From Siphonodentalium dalli (lineage: Eukaryota; Mollusca; Scaphopoda; Gadilida; Siphonodentaliidae), in assembly GCA_032622095.1 (NCBI GenBank), contig CP136063.1:279119426-279183425 (forward strand): a DNA stretch of 64,000 nt, written 5' to 3'. Shown piece after piece: positions 12,097 to 23,559 of the stretch (the stretch's first letter is position 1; each line of letters opens with the position of its first letter). The translations under genes were made by a program, and so were the position numbers. The notes below the pieces were generated by a model. That model had not been told where the DNA came from, did not search any database, and worked only from the letters and a program-made list of their open reading frames with translations.

Positions 12097-13492
12097 CTAG
12101 ATCAGGCCATGAACCTCTACTAAAGCTGACGCCCGTAAAGATCATATTCCACCTGTACAAAACCCGGGAACTTTTGACAGGGAAGTAAAGTAAAAGTACA
12201 AAAAAAATAACATGGGGAATGTACTTCTTTGTTCATACATGTACCTGTGGCTTAATGATTTATTCATCGGTACGTGAAGTTCCCAGCTCGACATTACAGA
12301 ATTGCTTTCGCGTTATGTCGCTTAGGCCAAAGAAAAAAGATTGTATGTTTCCGGAGCGAAAAAATTAGGGTAGGTAGGTAGGGAAAATTTTGTTTTTAAT
12401 TTTATTTCGATATTTTTTATCCAGCTGCAGAAATATTGAACTACATCGACCGAAGTGACATAAAATGCCAACCCGTGTTGTGGGGAAAGTATTACTTGAT
12501 CAACACAGTGGAAACTGGAAATATACATTAAGGTTGATAAAAAAATCAAATTTCATGCTTAGGTGTGTTATTTATTATTCACATACATGACATGTAGCAC
12601 ATTTTCATAAATTTGGCTATAAACTTGGTAGGAAATTGATGTCAATAATTTTTATAAGAATTTTACCAATAATACCGCCATTATATATACTGTACTGTAC
12701 TGTACTTGTATTGTGACAACAACATCCCATTGTCTGGGGGTAGCCAGTACGTCCACCGAGCATGCCTGGTTTTTGGAGACAGTAGCTGTACCCCTAACAT
12801 ATGTGGTGATAACCTCTATGCATGTATATATACACCCAGCATGTCTGTTGATAGTGTTCCATAAGTCCCAAACAAGACATAAAGCACTGTAAAAGCAGAC
12901 AGGAGATAGTCTGAGATACACTCTCAGGAAATTAAAATTGAAAAATGTATGCCCATCAATCCACAACCCATCACACACCTGGGGCCTTTGAGACAACCGT
13001 CAATTCATGGTCACTTTTCACAGGGATATGTTAGAAACCATGTGTTTTGCACACTAAAGGTCATCAATATTTATGAGCATTAGTGGTAAAAAACAGTAAA
13101 TTTTAGAAAATTTTGACTTTTTCTCAAAATATCAATAAAATGTTTAGGGTCGTCGGGTTATTTTTAGGGTCGGTCGATGTACGGAAACATAGTATCTTTT
13201 TACTTTGGCCTTACGACAATAATTTTCGTGACAGGGAATAAAATAAATATTTATCGCGGAAATGGGTCTCAAAAGTCACGTAAATAATATAATCTCGAGC
13301 TGGCCGGGAACTTCACTTACCGATGAATAAATCATTAAGCAATGGGTATGAACAAAGAAGTACATTCCCCGCGTTACTTTATAAGGTTCCCTGTCAAAAC
13401 TTAAAAAAACTTCCTGGGAATTGTAAAGGTGGAATATGATCTCTACGGCGTTCTAGCTTTAGTAGAGATTCATGAATCATGGCATTATCTAG
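12097..13492. mobile_element. Large foldback element, about 1.4 kb
   Basis: The outer ends pair: 12097-12360 is complementary to about 13180-13492. Matching landmarks are CTACTAAAGCT with AGCTTTAGTAG, AAGATCATATTCCACC with GGTGGAATATGATC, TTATTCATCGGTA with TACCGATGAATAA, and AGGCCAAAG with CTTTGGCCT. Arms are about 260-310 bp with gaps. The central part holds a 114-codon minus-strand frame (12652-12996) of no known family, so the element appears non-autonomous. No target-site duplication was clear. Confidence 0.8.
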
Positions 13493-14589
13493 ACAGAAAC
13501 AATCAGCATCCATCTTTCTTCTTCTTACTTGTGTTGATATGTCATTTAGGACAAGAGTGTCTCCGTGTATTTATCATTTTATGTATCCTATTTATGTTAC
13601 TTTCACAAAACTAGCACTAGTAGTATTCACATTCAAATTAAACAAAGCGGAATGTATATACAAATAGTACAATCCTTGAATTAACGTTGTGACTAGTGAC
13701 TGTGTAAACTGGTAAATGTGATCACGATTCACGGTATTCACCGGAAATCTGGCCATTAATTAGAATCAGATAATTTTGAACTAACGCCCGCTAAATCCCC
13801 GTTGAAAAGACGAAGTCAGAATAATTCCTCACGTCCAAGATAAAGCCTACTTTCATTTCAATTTCAAGGATTTTAATTTTTGTTTTGAGAATTGTCCCGA
13901 CCTTGTCCTTAAGGCACCTTGTAAGGCTTGTTGGAATAACCGGAAATGTGTTTTGATTTTTTTTCCGGTCTTCGCTAATGACAACTGTTGTTAAGCTTTG
14001 GAGTTGGAACAGAGACTGCTGAGACTTGATAAATTAGACGGATTTTTGCGATTAAATTCATTCAGTTGATGGCACCTATGATCTAGTCATCTTGCCAAGT
14101 TAACTTTCAGTTAATCATTCATTGAAACATGAACGGCAATAATGTCAGTTTCAAACACAAACTTGACCAAGTCAGACTCAAACAACGGAAGTCTCAAATC
14201 ACAGTAAAAGAAGTGTTTTGGTGACATTTTTCGGTCCGAAACAATATATGAAGTACAATTTTTTATTTAGATCACTCACCTTCTATGTATATAGTTTTCA
14301 TCGCATCCCTTTGTTGTGTGATAATAGGTAATTTGTGGAAATACTAACGCCGAGGTGGTGAGTTCTGTATTTGAACCACAAGGCTTAGCAACAACCATGT
14401 CTATGCAACGTCAAATCTGATTGGTTAAGATAGCCAATCTGACCAATAGGGAAATCGTTTATATTGCGCCTTTCATTTAAGAGAGCGCCACTTTACGTTA
14501 CGTTAAGCGCGTGCTCTGATACTATTCTCAGGTAACGTGAACTATATATAGAACACAATAATACAGCTTCATAGGTATATGGATCTCGG
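13493..14589. other. Unassigned sequence
   Basis: Two overlapping short + frames (13429-13667) run out of the right arm of the foldback element and look non-coding. No other repeat or exon is recognised up to the next foldback element. Confidence 0.35.
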
Positions 14590-14602
14590 TTACGTAGCGT
14601 TT

Positions 14603-14851
14603 TTCCGAAGACCCATAACTCCGAAGGTCCGATTCTCCGAAGGTCAGATTCTTCGACGGCCCGATTCTCCGAAAGCCCATAACTCCGAAGTCCCGATTCT
14701 CCGAAATCCCATAACTCCGAAGACCCATAACTCCGAAAGCCCATAACTCCGAAGGCCTATAACTCCGAACGCCCATAACTCCGAAGGTCTTTAACTCCGA
14801 AGGGCCGATTCTCCGAAGGTCCGATTCTCCGAAGGTCCGATTCTCCGAAGA
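14603..14851. repeat. 16-17 bp minisatellite, left arm
   Basis: About 15 units of the form CCCATAACTCCGAAGG or CCGATTCTCCGAAGGT are mixed. Two unit types (CATAACT and GATTCT) alternate irregularly around a constant CTCCGAAG core. Confidence 0.92.
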
Positions 14852-15547
14852 TCATGTTTTATCGCTTATTAAATAGTGTACAGTCCAGTGGCGGGGGTCA
14901 ATGGGGCCCTAGGGAAGACCGCCCCCAAAAAACATGTCAAATGTCATGTAAACGTCAGGAAATCCCTCCTAGGCATTCAAATATTTACAGTGTTCCTGCC
15001 CAGGGGAGCCCCCGGACCAACGATTGGGGGCGACCCCTCCCATGTATGCGTTCCACAAATCAGGCCTTCGTGATATGCTTTCGGCATATCATATGCATGA
15101 TATATCCCCCACATATGCTAATTAATGTGCACCCCTAAATGGGAATCCTGGCCCAGCCACTGGTGTGCACCGGGTATATTATAACGAAACGCTGCAAGAA
15201 TGTCAGAGTAGCCTAACATGCACAGGGGCGACAAGTTCTTCCCCGTTCACCCCTGTACATTTTACTCTGGCATCTCATGGGCCAACGTAACGTTATAGTA
15301 TCTGGTGTATAGTCAGTGGCGGGCCACGATTCCCATTTAGGTGGGGGCAGTAGGAAAAGTTTGAATATTTTGATGCCCCATGAACGATTTCCGGGCGTTT
15401 ACATGACATTGGACATGTTTTGGTAGGGGCCCATATTGTCTGAAATAGCAAGTAGAGGTTTAATGGGGGCAGTGGGAATTTTGGGACCCCTTGGCTTCGC
15501 CACTGGGACTGTACACTATTTAGTAAACGATAATACCCCGATAAAAC

Positions 15548-15838
15548 AAAATCTTCGGAGAATCGGACCTTCGGAGAATCGGACCTTCGGAGTTATGGGC
15601 CGTCGGAGAATCGGGCCTTCGGATTTATAGGTCTTCGGAGAATCGACCCTTCGGAGTTATAGGTCTTCGGAGTTATATGTCTTCGGAGAATCGGCCCTTC
15701 GGAGTTATGGGCTTTCGGAGAATCGGATCTTCGGAGTTATGGGCCGTCGGAGAATCGGGTCTTCGGAGTTGTGGGCCGTCGGAGAATCGGGTCTTCGGAG
15801 TTGTGGGCCTTCGTAGTAATAGGTCTTCGGAAAACCGG
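15548..15838. repeat. 16-17 bp minisatellite, right arm, inverted
   Basis: About 17 units with CTTCGGAGAATCGG and CTTCGGAGTTATGGGC, the reverse complement of the left-arm repeat. The order of the two unit types differs from the left arm, so each side has changed length on its own since the palindrome formed. Confidence 0.92.
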
Positions 15839-15845
15839 TCTGACA

Positions 15846-16302
15846 CCTGGATCTCATGCGCGTTACCGTCATGAAAACTTTCAGATTTCGCTTTGCAAAA
15901 TCTGATTAAGTTTTCTATAATGAAGTATAACCTAATAAGTGAATCCTGGGCTATCGTATTATACACACCCTATGATATTGCCTTTATCACAATCTATATC
16001 TGTCTCCACAACGATGGTGACGTACGGCCCCTGTTCATAGTAAGAAACTATGGATTATATGCGTGGTCAAATGCTATGTATACAATGGAAACACTATGTG
16101 CATACTAATATCCTCTAATTGGTCTATGGAAAGAGGCAGTTATAATGGCGTAAGTTGCTTTTATAAATTAGCACATGCACCTGTTTCCGAAAATTATGCG
16201 AACTCCCCGCATTAATTCCGAAAAAACCTGGGAATCCCTAGTGTAATACTCGACCTACACTGATTGACACAATGTATTGCCGTGTTCGCTGCAAATGAAA
16301 CA
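15846..16302. other. Unassigned sequence
   Basis: A short open frame (15893-16108, +) has no recognisable similarity. No repeat family is evident. Confidence 0.35.
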
Positions 16303-16631
16303 CCCTGTGCCAATGCATTCTCTTATATATGCGAGTCGACCATAGGTCGCCTCGCATATATAAGAGAATGCATTGGCCTAACAATTTTTTACAATTTTAA
16401 TAATTTGTTCTTTTATTTAACAATTTTATAATTTCACCCATACAGAGCCCCAGACAAACATGAGCAGACGACACTTTTCTATATGCTTCTATATATGTGT
16501 GGGGCTCCCTGCAGGGTAATGGATGTTTTTTATTTATGTCCTAAAAATTGTAAGAAACATTTATTTAAAAAACATGATAAAAAATTGTTAGGCCAATGCA
16601 TTCTCTTATATATGCGAGGTATGGCACAGGG
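16303..16631. mobile_element. Hairpin-ended MITE, right hairpin collapsed
   Basis: The outer ends are CCCTGTGCC and GGCACAGGG. The left end is a 67-bp hairpin (16310-16376) with a stem CCAATGCATTCTCTTATATA and loop region GTCGACCATAGGTCGCC. A spacer of about 210 bp follows, with GAGCCCCAGACAAACATGAG and TGTGTGGGGCTCCCTGCAGG. The right hairpin has lost one arm: CCAATGCATTC runs to GCGAGG and then straight to TATGGCACAGGG. It is non-coding. The full-length relative is at 32888-33257. Confidence 0.9.
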
Positions 16632-18249
16632 TAAAAAAAATCCCGACTTATGACTGGATTTGATATGGCGGGTCACATATTTTCATTTGCGAGCACACCA
16701 CAGTAAAACAAAATGTATCATAAATGAGTTTTGAATTCCGATTTCTCTTAAGTATTGGTCAACTGTGAAATGTCTATTATTATATTTCAATGGATTATGT
16801 GAACGTTACCAGAGAAGTAAGTAAGGCAGTTGATAAAAGGGTATTTTGTTAATAGTAATCGATTACTACATATATATTACCCGATTCAACTACATCTACA
16901 GCGAACTTGACTGATCAAGCAGAGTTGAATATTAACTACATACCCATTCCCCACCAGATTGTAGCGTGTCGTTAATTCAAGTTTAACAGTAATAAAGTTG
17001 TCACATGAACGAATATACATTTACAGACTAATGTATTCATTGAAGTGCTGGAACATTTCGCTAATGCAAACAGTGATTTATTTTCTTGGGCAAAATAGCG
17101 CGCTTCTTCGTTTGGGTACACATTTTCCAAAATGATATTTTTTAGTTTCAAGACTCAACGAGTATTCCTACCACACGCGTACTGGGACCAATGACTGTAC
17201 TAGATTACACTATCAGCTGGCAGTTTTATGACTTTAAGGAATCAATTATCTCAATATTTAGATGGAAATGCACGTTTTGCATAAATACAGCCAAATATGG
17301 CAAGAGATTTTCGACAAAGAATTTCTCTGGATCTATCAGGCGAAAACTCTTGAATTTCACATATCATCTTATTTGTTTGCAGTAGCTGATCAATTGTTAA
17401 GAGGTGAGAACAAAATGGATTTTAATACAATTGGGAGGTTGAAAATATTTTAGGTACCAAGAACTGCTAGAATAATTAATAATGTCACACAACACTCCAA
17501 TCACCAAACAGCTTATTGTCTTGGCTCAATGAGAGGAGGCTTCATTTGTATCATTATGTGGAGTTTGACTTTTAATTGCATAATATGATGTCATACCCCC
17601 ATATATTATAATGAAGAATAAAGAAGTCACAAATATTCCAGCCCAATGAAAACAAATGTTGAAATGTAGTGTGGTCCACTCAAGCAGGGAGCAATCAACT
17701 GGAAATTAGGCCACAGTTTTAAGCGATATGGTGGTCAGCTTTAACTTGGTTATGAAATCATGACACATAACTGATCTGAGCCCATATTTTCATTGAACAA
17801 CACGATAGACATGAAAATTCTCAAATATTGAAAATTATTTGTGGGTAATTGTCTTTCCACGTGATAATAATCATAAAATTTCATGAATCAAGAAAAATGA
17901 AGTCTCCTCTTATGATCTTCAGATATGATATCATGGATATAAGGAGTGCACTTTTGAAACAAATCTAATTTACAGAAGTTCTTGGTACCTGAAAACAGTG
18001 AAATTTTAATTATTATCCATGCCATGAAAGTGAAGTAAACGAGTTTATAATAACCAATTGTTCGATGGTTCTTAAATAATGTATCCCAATAATCGCTTTT
18101 TCTCCAAATTTCTCAAATAAATTCCTGACATATTTTGAGAAAATACATTTAGAAATACCAGGAAATTTTGGCCAAACGTGCATCTGACCCTTAAGATTTT
18201 TAGAAATAGTTTTCAAGAAAGTAACACAAATGGCTCCAAATATGTTGAT
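16632..18249. other. Unassigned sequence with short inverted repeats
   Basis: The first 60 bp (AAATCCCGAC, GGATTTGATATGGCGG, GTCACATAT) recur after the MITE at 31626, so the two loci share more than the MITE. A 14-15 bp inverted pair, AGGTACCAAGAACT (17452) and AGTTCTTGGTACCT (17977), brackets about 500 bp. Two overlapping + frames (17191-17453) and one minus frame (18013-18285) have no known domain. Confidence 0.4.
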
Positions 18250-18312
18250 ATCTGTACCTGTTCGATGACGTAGGTTATCAATCATTTGCTAGACAAGTTT
18301 GAGTAATGCATT
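18250..18312 (+). repeat. Inverted repeat, left copy
   Basis: About 60 bp containing ATCAATCATTTGCTAGA and TTGAGTAATGCAT is repeated in reverse complement at 19822-19883. The pair encloses the 47-bp minisatellite and a hairpin MITE, which suggests a foldback unit that later collected other repeats. Confidence 0.75.
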
Positions 18313-18648
18313 GTCTAAGCCATGCAGCAACCTACCCTTATGTGACAAGCTCGTCGATAGATGGGGATAATAAACGAACACTGAAGCTACTCTATTGTCT
18401 CATTTTATGGCCAGTAGCTATTTTATGGGAATCGTATTGGCTGATAAAAATTAGTTCGTCTGTAAGGAGTAGCGAGAATCAAAAACCTGATTATAGCCCT
18501 TTCATTCTATCTCTCAACCATGTCATCAGTTCTTCACACACGCGTATATAATAATTATTATGTTATATTGTAGATATGATCTTCTTGAGATGGCGGTGTC
18601 GTTGTAAAATCAATGTTATTGTCACAGCGAAATGACCACCATATTAAT

Positions 18649-19340
18649 CGTGATTCATCAGGTTATATATAGGTTCATATCTCCTGGTAGTATACCCATA
18701 TTAATCGTGATTCAGCAGGTTGTATATAGGCTCATATCTCCTGGTAGTATATCGTGATTCAGCATGTTGTATATAGGCTCATATCTTCTGGTAGTATATC
18801 GTGACTCAGCAGGTTGTATATAGGTTCATATCTCCTGGCAGTATACCCATATTAGTCGTGATTCAGCAGGTTGTATATAGGCTCATATCTCCTGGTAGTA
18901 TATCGTGATTCAGCATGTTGTATATAGGCTCATATCTTCTGGTAGTATATCGTGACTCAACAGGTTATATATAGGTTCATATCTCCTGGTAGTATACCCA
19001 TATTAATCGCGATTCAGCAAGTTGTATATAGGCTCATATCTCCTGGTAGTATATCGTGATTCAGCAGGTTGTATATAGGTTCATATCTCCTGGTAGTATA
19101 TCGTGATTCAGCAGGTTGTATATAGGCTCATATCTCCTGGTAGTATATCGTGATTCAGCAGGTTGTATATAGGCTCATATCTCCTGGTAGTATATCGTGA
19201 TTCAGCAGGTTGTATATAGGTTCATATATCCTGGTAGTATATCGTGACTCAGCATGTTGTACATAGGTTCATATCTCCTGGTAGTATATCGTGATTCAGC
19301 AGGTTATATATAGGTTTATATCTCCTGGTTGTATACCCAA
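18649..19340. repeat. 47-bp minisatellite, about 14 copies
   Basis: Units run TATCGTGATTCAGCAGGTTG then TATATAGGCTCATATCTCCTGGTAGTA. Some units carry about 10 extra bases (CCCATATTAA) before the CGTGATTC core. Two-unit blocks with the variants CAGCATG and TATCTTCTGG appear twice, which indicates duplication of multi-unit blocks. Confidence 0.93.
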
Positions 19341-19387
19341 TATGTTAGCACACTCAAAGGACGTCCATTATCGCACGTCCATTATCG

Positions 19388-19743
19388 CACTTTCAGTGCC
19401 AGGGGCCTATCTTATCGGCCCTAATTTATGGTCTGTACAATCGGCCCTAAAAAAATGCTATAACTCAAAACTATCACCAAGTATTCATAGTAATAAGTTT
19501 GATGCCCATGAAAAACGTAAGATTCCCTGGCACTAAACCTACAAAATAAGTCTGTTAAACAATATAAGAAAAAATATTAAAATTCTAAAAAATAATAACA
19601 AATGATGAAAAATTGTTAGGCCAATGCATTCTCTTATATATGCTAGGCGACCTATGGTCGACTCGCATATATAAGAGAATGCATTGGCACAGGGTAGGTA
19701 TATGGGTTGATACACAAATCGGACTTGGCACTGAAAGGGTTAA
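19388..19743. mobile_element. Possible TTAA-type element containing a hairpin MITE end
   Basis: CTTTCAGTGCCA near 19390 and its complement TGGCACTGAAAG near 19727 could be terminal inverted repeats. The right end continues GGGTTAA, the TTAA-CCCTTT form also seen at 26749. A 67-bp hairpin of the MITE family lies at 19621-19687. The left end lacks TTAA, so the boundary is uncertain. Confidence 0.5.
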
Positions 19744-19821
19744 CACTTTCTATTATAAATACTCATTGACGTGCATTTCCTTATGAACTGTTCAAATAAG
19801 TCCAACAAACGAACAACATGC

Positions 19822-19883
19822 ATGCATTACTCAATCTTATCTAGCAAATGATTGACAACCTGTGTTGTCGAACAAGGACAGAT
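19822..19883 (-). repeat. Inverted repeat, right copy
   Basis: Reverse complement of 18250-18312 with a handful of mismatches. The pairing may extend weakly to about 20040. Confidence 0.75.
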
Positions 19884-22486
19884 TTTTTTCCACTTAGAAA
19901 ATTTAAGTTCGTTACAGCCTGAAATTCAACAGATTTGAAGCCACATTTTTTTTTTGAGTTTTTACACTGAACAAATATTTCTAAAAATTTCAAATTAAGC
20001 TGAAAATATTTCTAAAAAGTTTTCAAATTGTCAGGAAACCGGACAAGATAAAATGAAATGTAATTAATAACCTGAATGTAGGGAAACTAAAATTCCATCT
20101 ATATTCACTTACTAAAGCTTTCAATTGACTTGGATAACACAAATAATTGTCCTAAAATGAGACAAGATGGAGAACCTTATTAGTTGACGACTTATCAAGA
20201 TACATTCGGAGGACATCAAATATGCCATCTCCACCAAGATTGTATAAAAAGATATCAGCAACAAAGTGAATTACTTCTGGAATTTGTTTCAATTATTGGG
20301 GTTGCTTTGATCAGGGGGGTACCCCAACATAATCAGATATACTGTGTGAACCACTCTTTTCCAATAAATCATACTGGTTAAGCGACATATGTTCTATAGT
20401 AAACGATGGATTAGAAAGGGACTATACCGTCTTAACGACATTGTACATGAAAATACAAGACTGTTAGGATACAACGAGTGTTGGTTAAGGTACGTCACAA
20501 ACACTCCATGCACCACATATCAAGGGTCGTTGACTGCTGTTTCACAAACCTGGAAGTCAAGGTCATATGCCAGGCAGAACCAAGGGAAAGGCACAGTGAT
20601 CACCACTCACAATCATGAGAAATTTTAAATTGTGAGAAAGCTTGTAAAAGCGTAACTCAATGTTTGTAGAAAATTTTGCTTCTGTTCCTCACCTGTCAAA
20701 AAAAAATGGGAGGACAGGATAATCAGAAACATTTCACCAGATTATTGGAAATTAATTTATAGGCAAACAAGTAACATCACAAATGATACTATTCTACTTT
20801 CATTTCAATTCAAAATATCTCATATTATCATTTATACTTAAATGCAAAAATGTCTGAAACAGAAGCCTGCTCTCTGTGCCATAAATAAGGACGAGAGCCC
20901 GTTTACACATATTATATGATTGTCACAACTCTAAATACTGTTTTCGGAATTTCAAGAAATACTCAAAAGTAAATGTGAGATTAATTTTAAAATTAACCAA
21001 AAATGGACCAAATGAAAATATAAATTTCTGTCTACTCCTAATCAAGTAGATTATTGCTTGCTGTAAACTAAAATCATTCTGCCTTCTGTAAATTGCTTCA
21101 CATATTAGCTCAGAAGGCATGAACCGATTGAGCGTGTGACGCTTAAACATGCCTCCAAAAAAGACACACCTTTCAAAGAAAGGTGCACACTACTTGAAAA
21201 TATGTTTAAATAGTGGTCACTGTGCTTTCCCTTCATTATCCTATATAGACATGGCCGGGGAAGTACACGTCTGCAACAATACAATATTTTTGACTGGCAG
21301 TAAGGTTTAATCTTTACATGGCCCTTTATGTGATAATGTCTATATACCACATGGGTCATATATTTGGACCAGGATTCCTTCTACCCGTTAATAATTTTCT
21401 TTTTTTTCTTTTCTGCGATTTCATAGTCATTGACTTAACTAAAATTAGTTCCGTGTGGATTGCTGTAACTTTACATGGTAGAAACTTTTTAAGCATTAAT
21501 ACCAATCTCACTTGATTTATATATTTAAAACTCTTTGTATCAAATAAACTACTTCCACACGGATACCAGATACCCAAAAAATAAACAATAGAAAATTGTT
21601 ATTCCATGTTGCATAATTCATGTATGTCTTCTTCTGTTCTCATGTCGATCCGAATAAAAAATACTTAAAAAATATATATATTTCTAAAAAACCTTAACAT
21701 TTAGCTAATTAAATCCTGATATAGATGATAGTGTAATCTAGTAGAGTAATCGGTTTAGGTACTCATAGTGGTGGTAAAACGCTCGTAGTGTTTTGAAAAC
21801 TAGGAACAATTCTTACTAAAATGAAGTCCATATATGTATCTTTGTTTTGAAAATTATTGTCATGGATACCAATTTTGACAAAATCATCTCTGCACCAGCT
21901 CGATAAAGCCATACGTGTGGGACTATGAACGGCGTTAGATTATCGTGGCATGTGATGGGGTCCAACTTAACAGTTCTGACTACCCACCAGAACCAGATCA
22001 AATTCACAACTCTGGAAAATTCCATTTGCACCTTTGGACATGAATGCTCAGACAATGTTCCATGAACGACCTATTTGTGGAACTAATTATATCTGAACAT
22101 TTTCCGCCAATAGCACTACTTTTGCACATGTATTATCTTTTCTTCTATTTGTCGTCTATTTATATATCCTGGACATCCCTACAAATTAATAATAGACCAT
22201 TCGAGTGTATGCTTGTATAACTGAATGGGATAAATCCTTTTAGTAAAGTGAGGATTATTGATGTGTACAGTGTTGCCGACGTCCAGTTACAACAGTGTAT
22301 GGCCATTACTAATGTCCTCTTGTTTCCTGGGAATTGAGCTCTTGACCTATATCTCAAAAGTCAAAATCTAATCTCTATAAAAATATTTCTGAACTAGGAA
22401 AATATGTATTAGACATTATTAGGCAAACAAAAAACAATATATGACGAACTGACAACAAAACATCATTTTGACTTTCGATTAATTTT
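19884..22486. other. Unassigned AT-rich sequence
   Basis: No exon or repeat family is recognised. Short frames (for example 20184-20381, 20389-20628, 21105-21359) show no domain. They are in the size range expected by chance in AT-rich DNA. Confidence 0.35.
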
Positions 22487-22495
22487 GAGACCGAC

Positions 22496-23339
22496 AGGGG
22501 GGGGGCGCACAAACGTTTTATCATACAGGGCCGGGGTGGGTGGGTCCGAAGAGGCCCGAACAAATTTCTATTCACATTTTTGCCCTTGTTTTAAGTTGTT
22601 TTCAAATATGTTCATTAATAATTGTGTTATAAGGCAGGTTATGGCTTTTACGGACACTTAGGAACAGGGTAGGTATAAGATATAAGTAATACAGGGGAGA
22701 TCTTCAAAAACATACCTATACCGAGCGGGGTGGGTGCATCTCAGAGGCCTGAAAAAAATTGGTTGTGCAAATATTTTTCAACCCACATTATGGACATTGT
22801 TTTAAGTTGTTTTCACTAATAAATGTGTTCTAACATAGATTATGACCTTAACCAACACTTAAGAACATATGTAGGTATAAGATAAAGCACTCTCTGGTGC
22901 CAATAAAAGTGATGACTGAATAGGAGTGCTGGTTTGCATTTCACCTCAAATTAATATTGAATAGTGCCTGACAGTGCTGGCATTTTCACTCTGGCATGTC
23001 TAATGACCAAATAATACTAGTGCTGCAGAGTGCTGGCTAACAAAATACCTCAAATTAAAAAATCTTGTTTTAATTTGGATTATCCCCCTTCTATCAGGTT
23101 ATATCAAAATACAGGAACACTTGGAATCTGCCAGAAACGGACCAATTTAAAACTTAATTTTTATTCTGTTTGATTTGGTCTTGAATAGATTTAAAATGAT
23201 TTTTTTCTTATTTTAGGGGGTGGGTCCAAAAAAGTCAGACGGAAAAAACTAATGTTTTGCACAAAAAGGTTGGATGGGTAGCAAAAGGGCTGTAATTTTT
23301 TTTTGGGCCCTGTATGTGTAATTATTTTCACGCCCCCCT
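22496..23339. mobile_element. 844-bp non-autonomous DNA element with 9-bp duplication
   Basis: GAGACCGAC stands at 22487-22495 and again at 23340-23348. Just inside, the left end AGGGGGGGGGCGC and the right end CGCCCCCCT are complementary, and CATACAGGGCC pairs with GGCCCTGTATG a little further in. The structure is a cut-and-paste transposon copy. An 8-bp duplication with CAGGGG ends, as in hAT elements, fits almost as well. Inside, about 190 bp is duplicated with divergence (GGGTGGGTCCGAAGAGGCC, TTGTTTTAAGTTGTTTTCA). There is no transposase frame. Confidence 0.8.
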
Positions 23340-23348
23340 GAGACCGAC

Positions 23349-23559
23349 CAGAATTACGAGCCACAGTGCTATCTTAATAGGATACTATCTTTACAATTGT
23401 ATTGCAAAGCAACTTGCAAAGTGGAATTATTATTCTTACTAGTTGTTAATTGAACTCTCGGCTATCACCTTCACAAATAACAATGTAAATTTCAGTTTTA
23501 GTAGCTTCAATAAGACATTTTGTCCCATTTTGATGAGCGTTGCCCACTGATGGAACATA
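23349..23559. other. Unassigned sequence
   Basis: No feature is recognised between the 9-bp duplication and the first LINE-like residues. Confidence 0.35.

Larger units (their letters stand above)
14590..15845. mobile_element. 1.25-kb foldback element with minisatellites in both arms
   Basis: The segment is an imperfect palindrome centred near 15235. Outer arms carry a 16-17 bp minisatellite (14603-14851) and its reverse complement (15548-15838). Inner landmarks pair too: TTATTAAATAGTGTACAGTC (14867) with GACTGTACACTATTTAGTAA (right), ATGTCATGTAAACG with CGTTTACATGACAT, and CCTAAATGGGAATC with its complement. Pairing reaches almost to the centre (GTCAGAGTA and CATGCACAGGGGCGA against TACTCTGGC and CCCCTGTACAT). 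No transposase is visible. Short frames inside come from the repeats. Confidence 0.85.
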
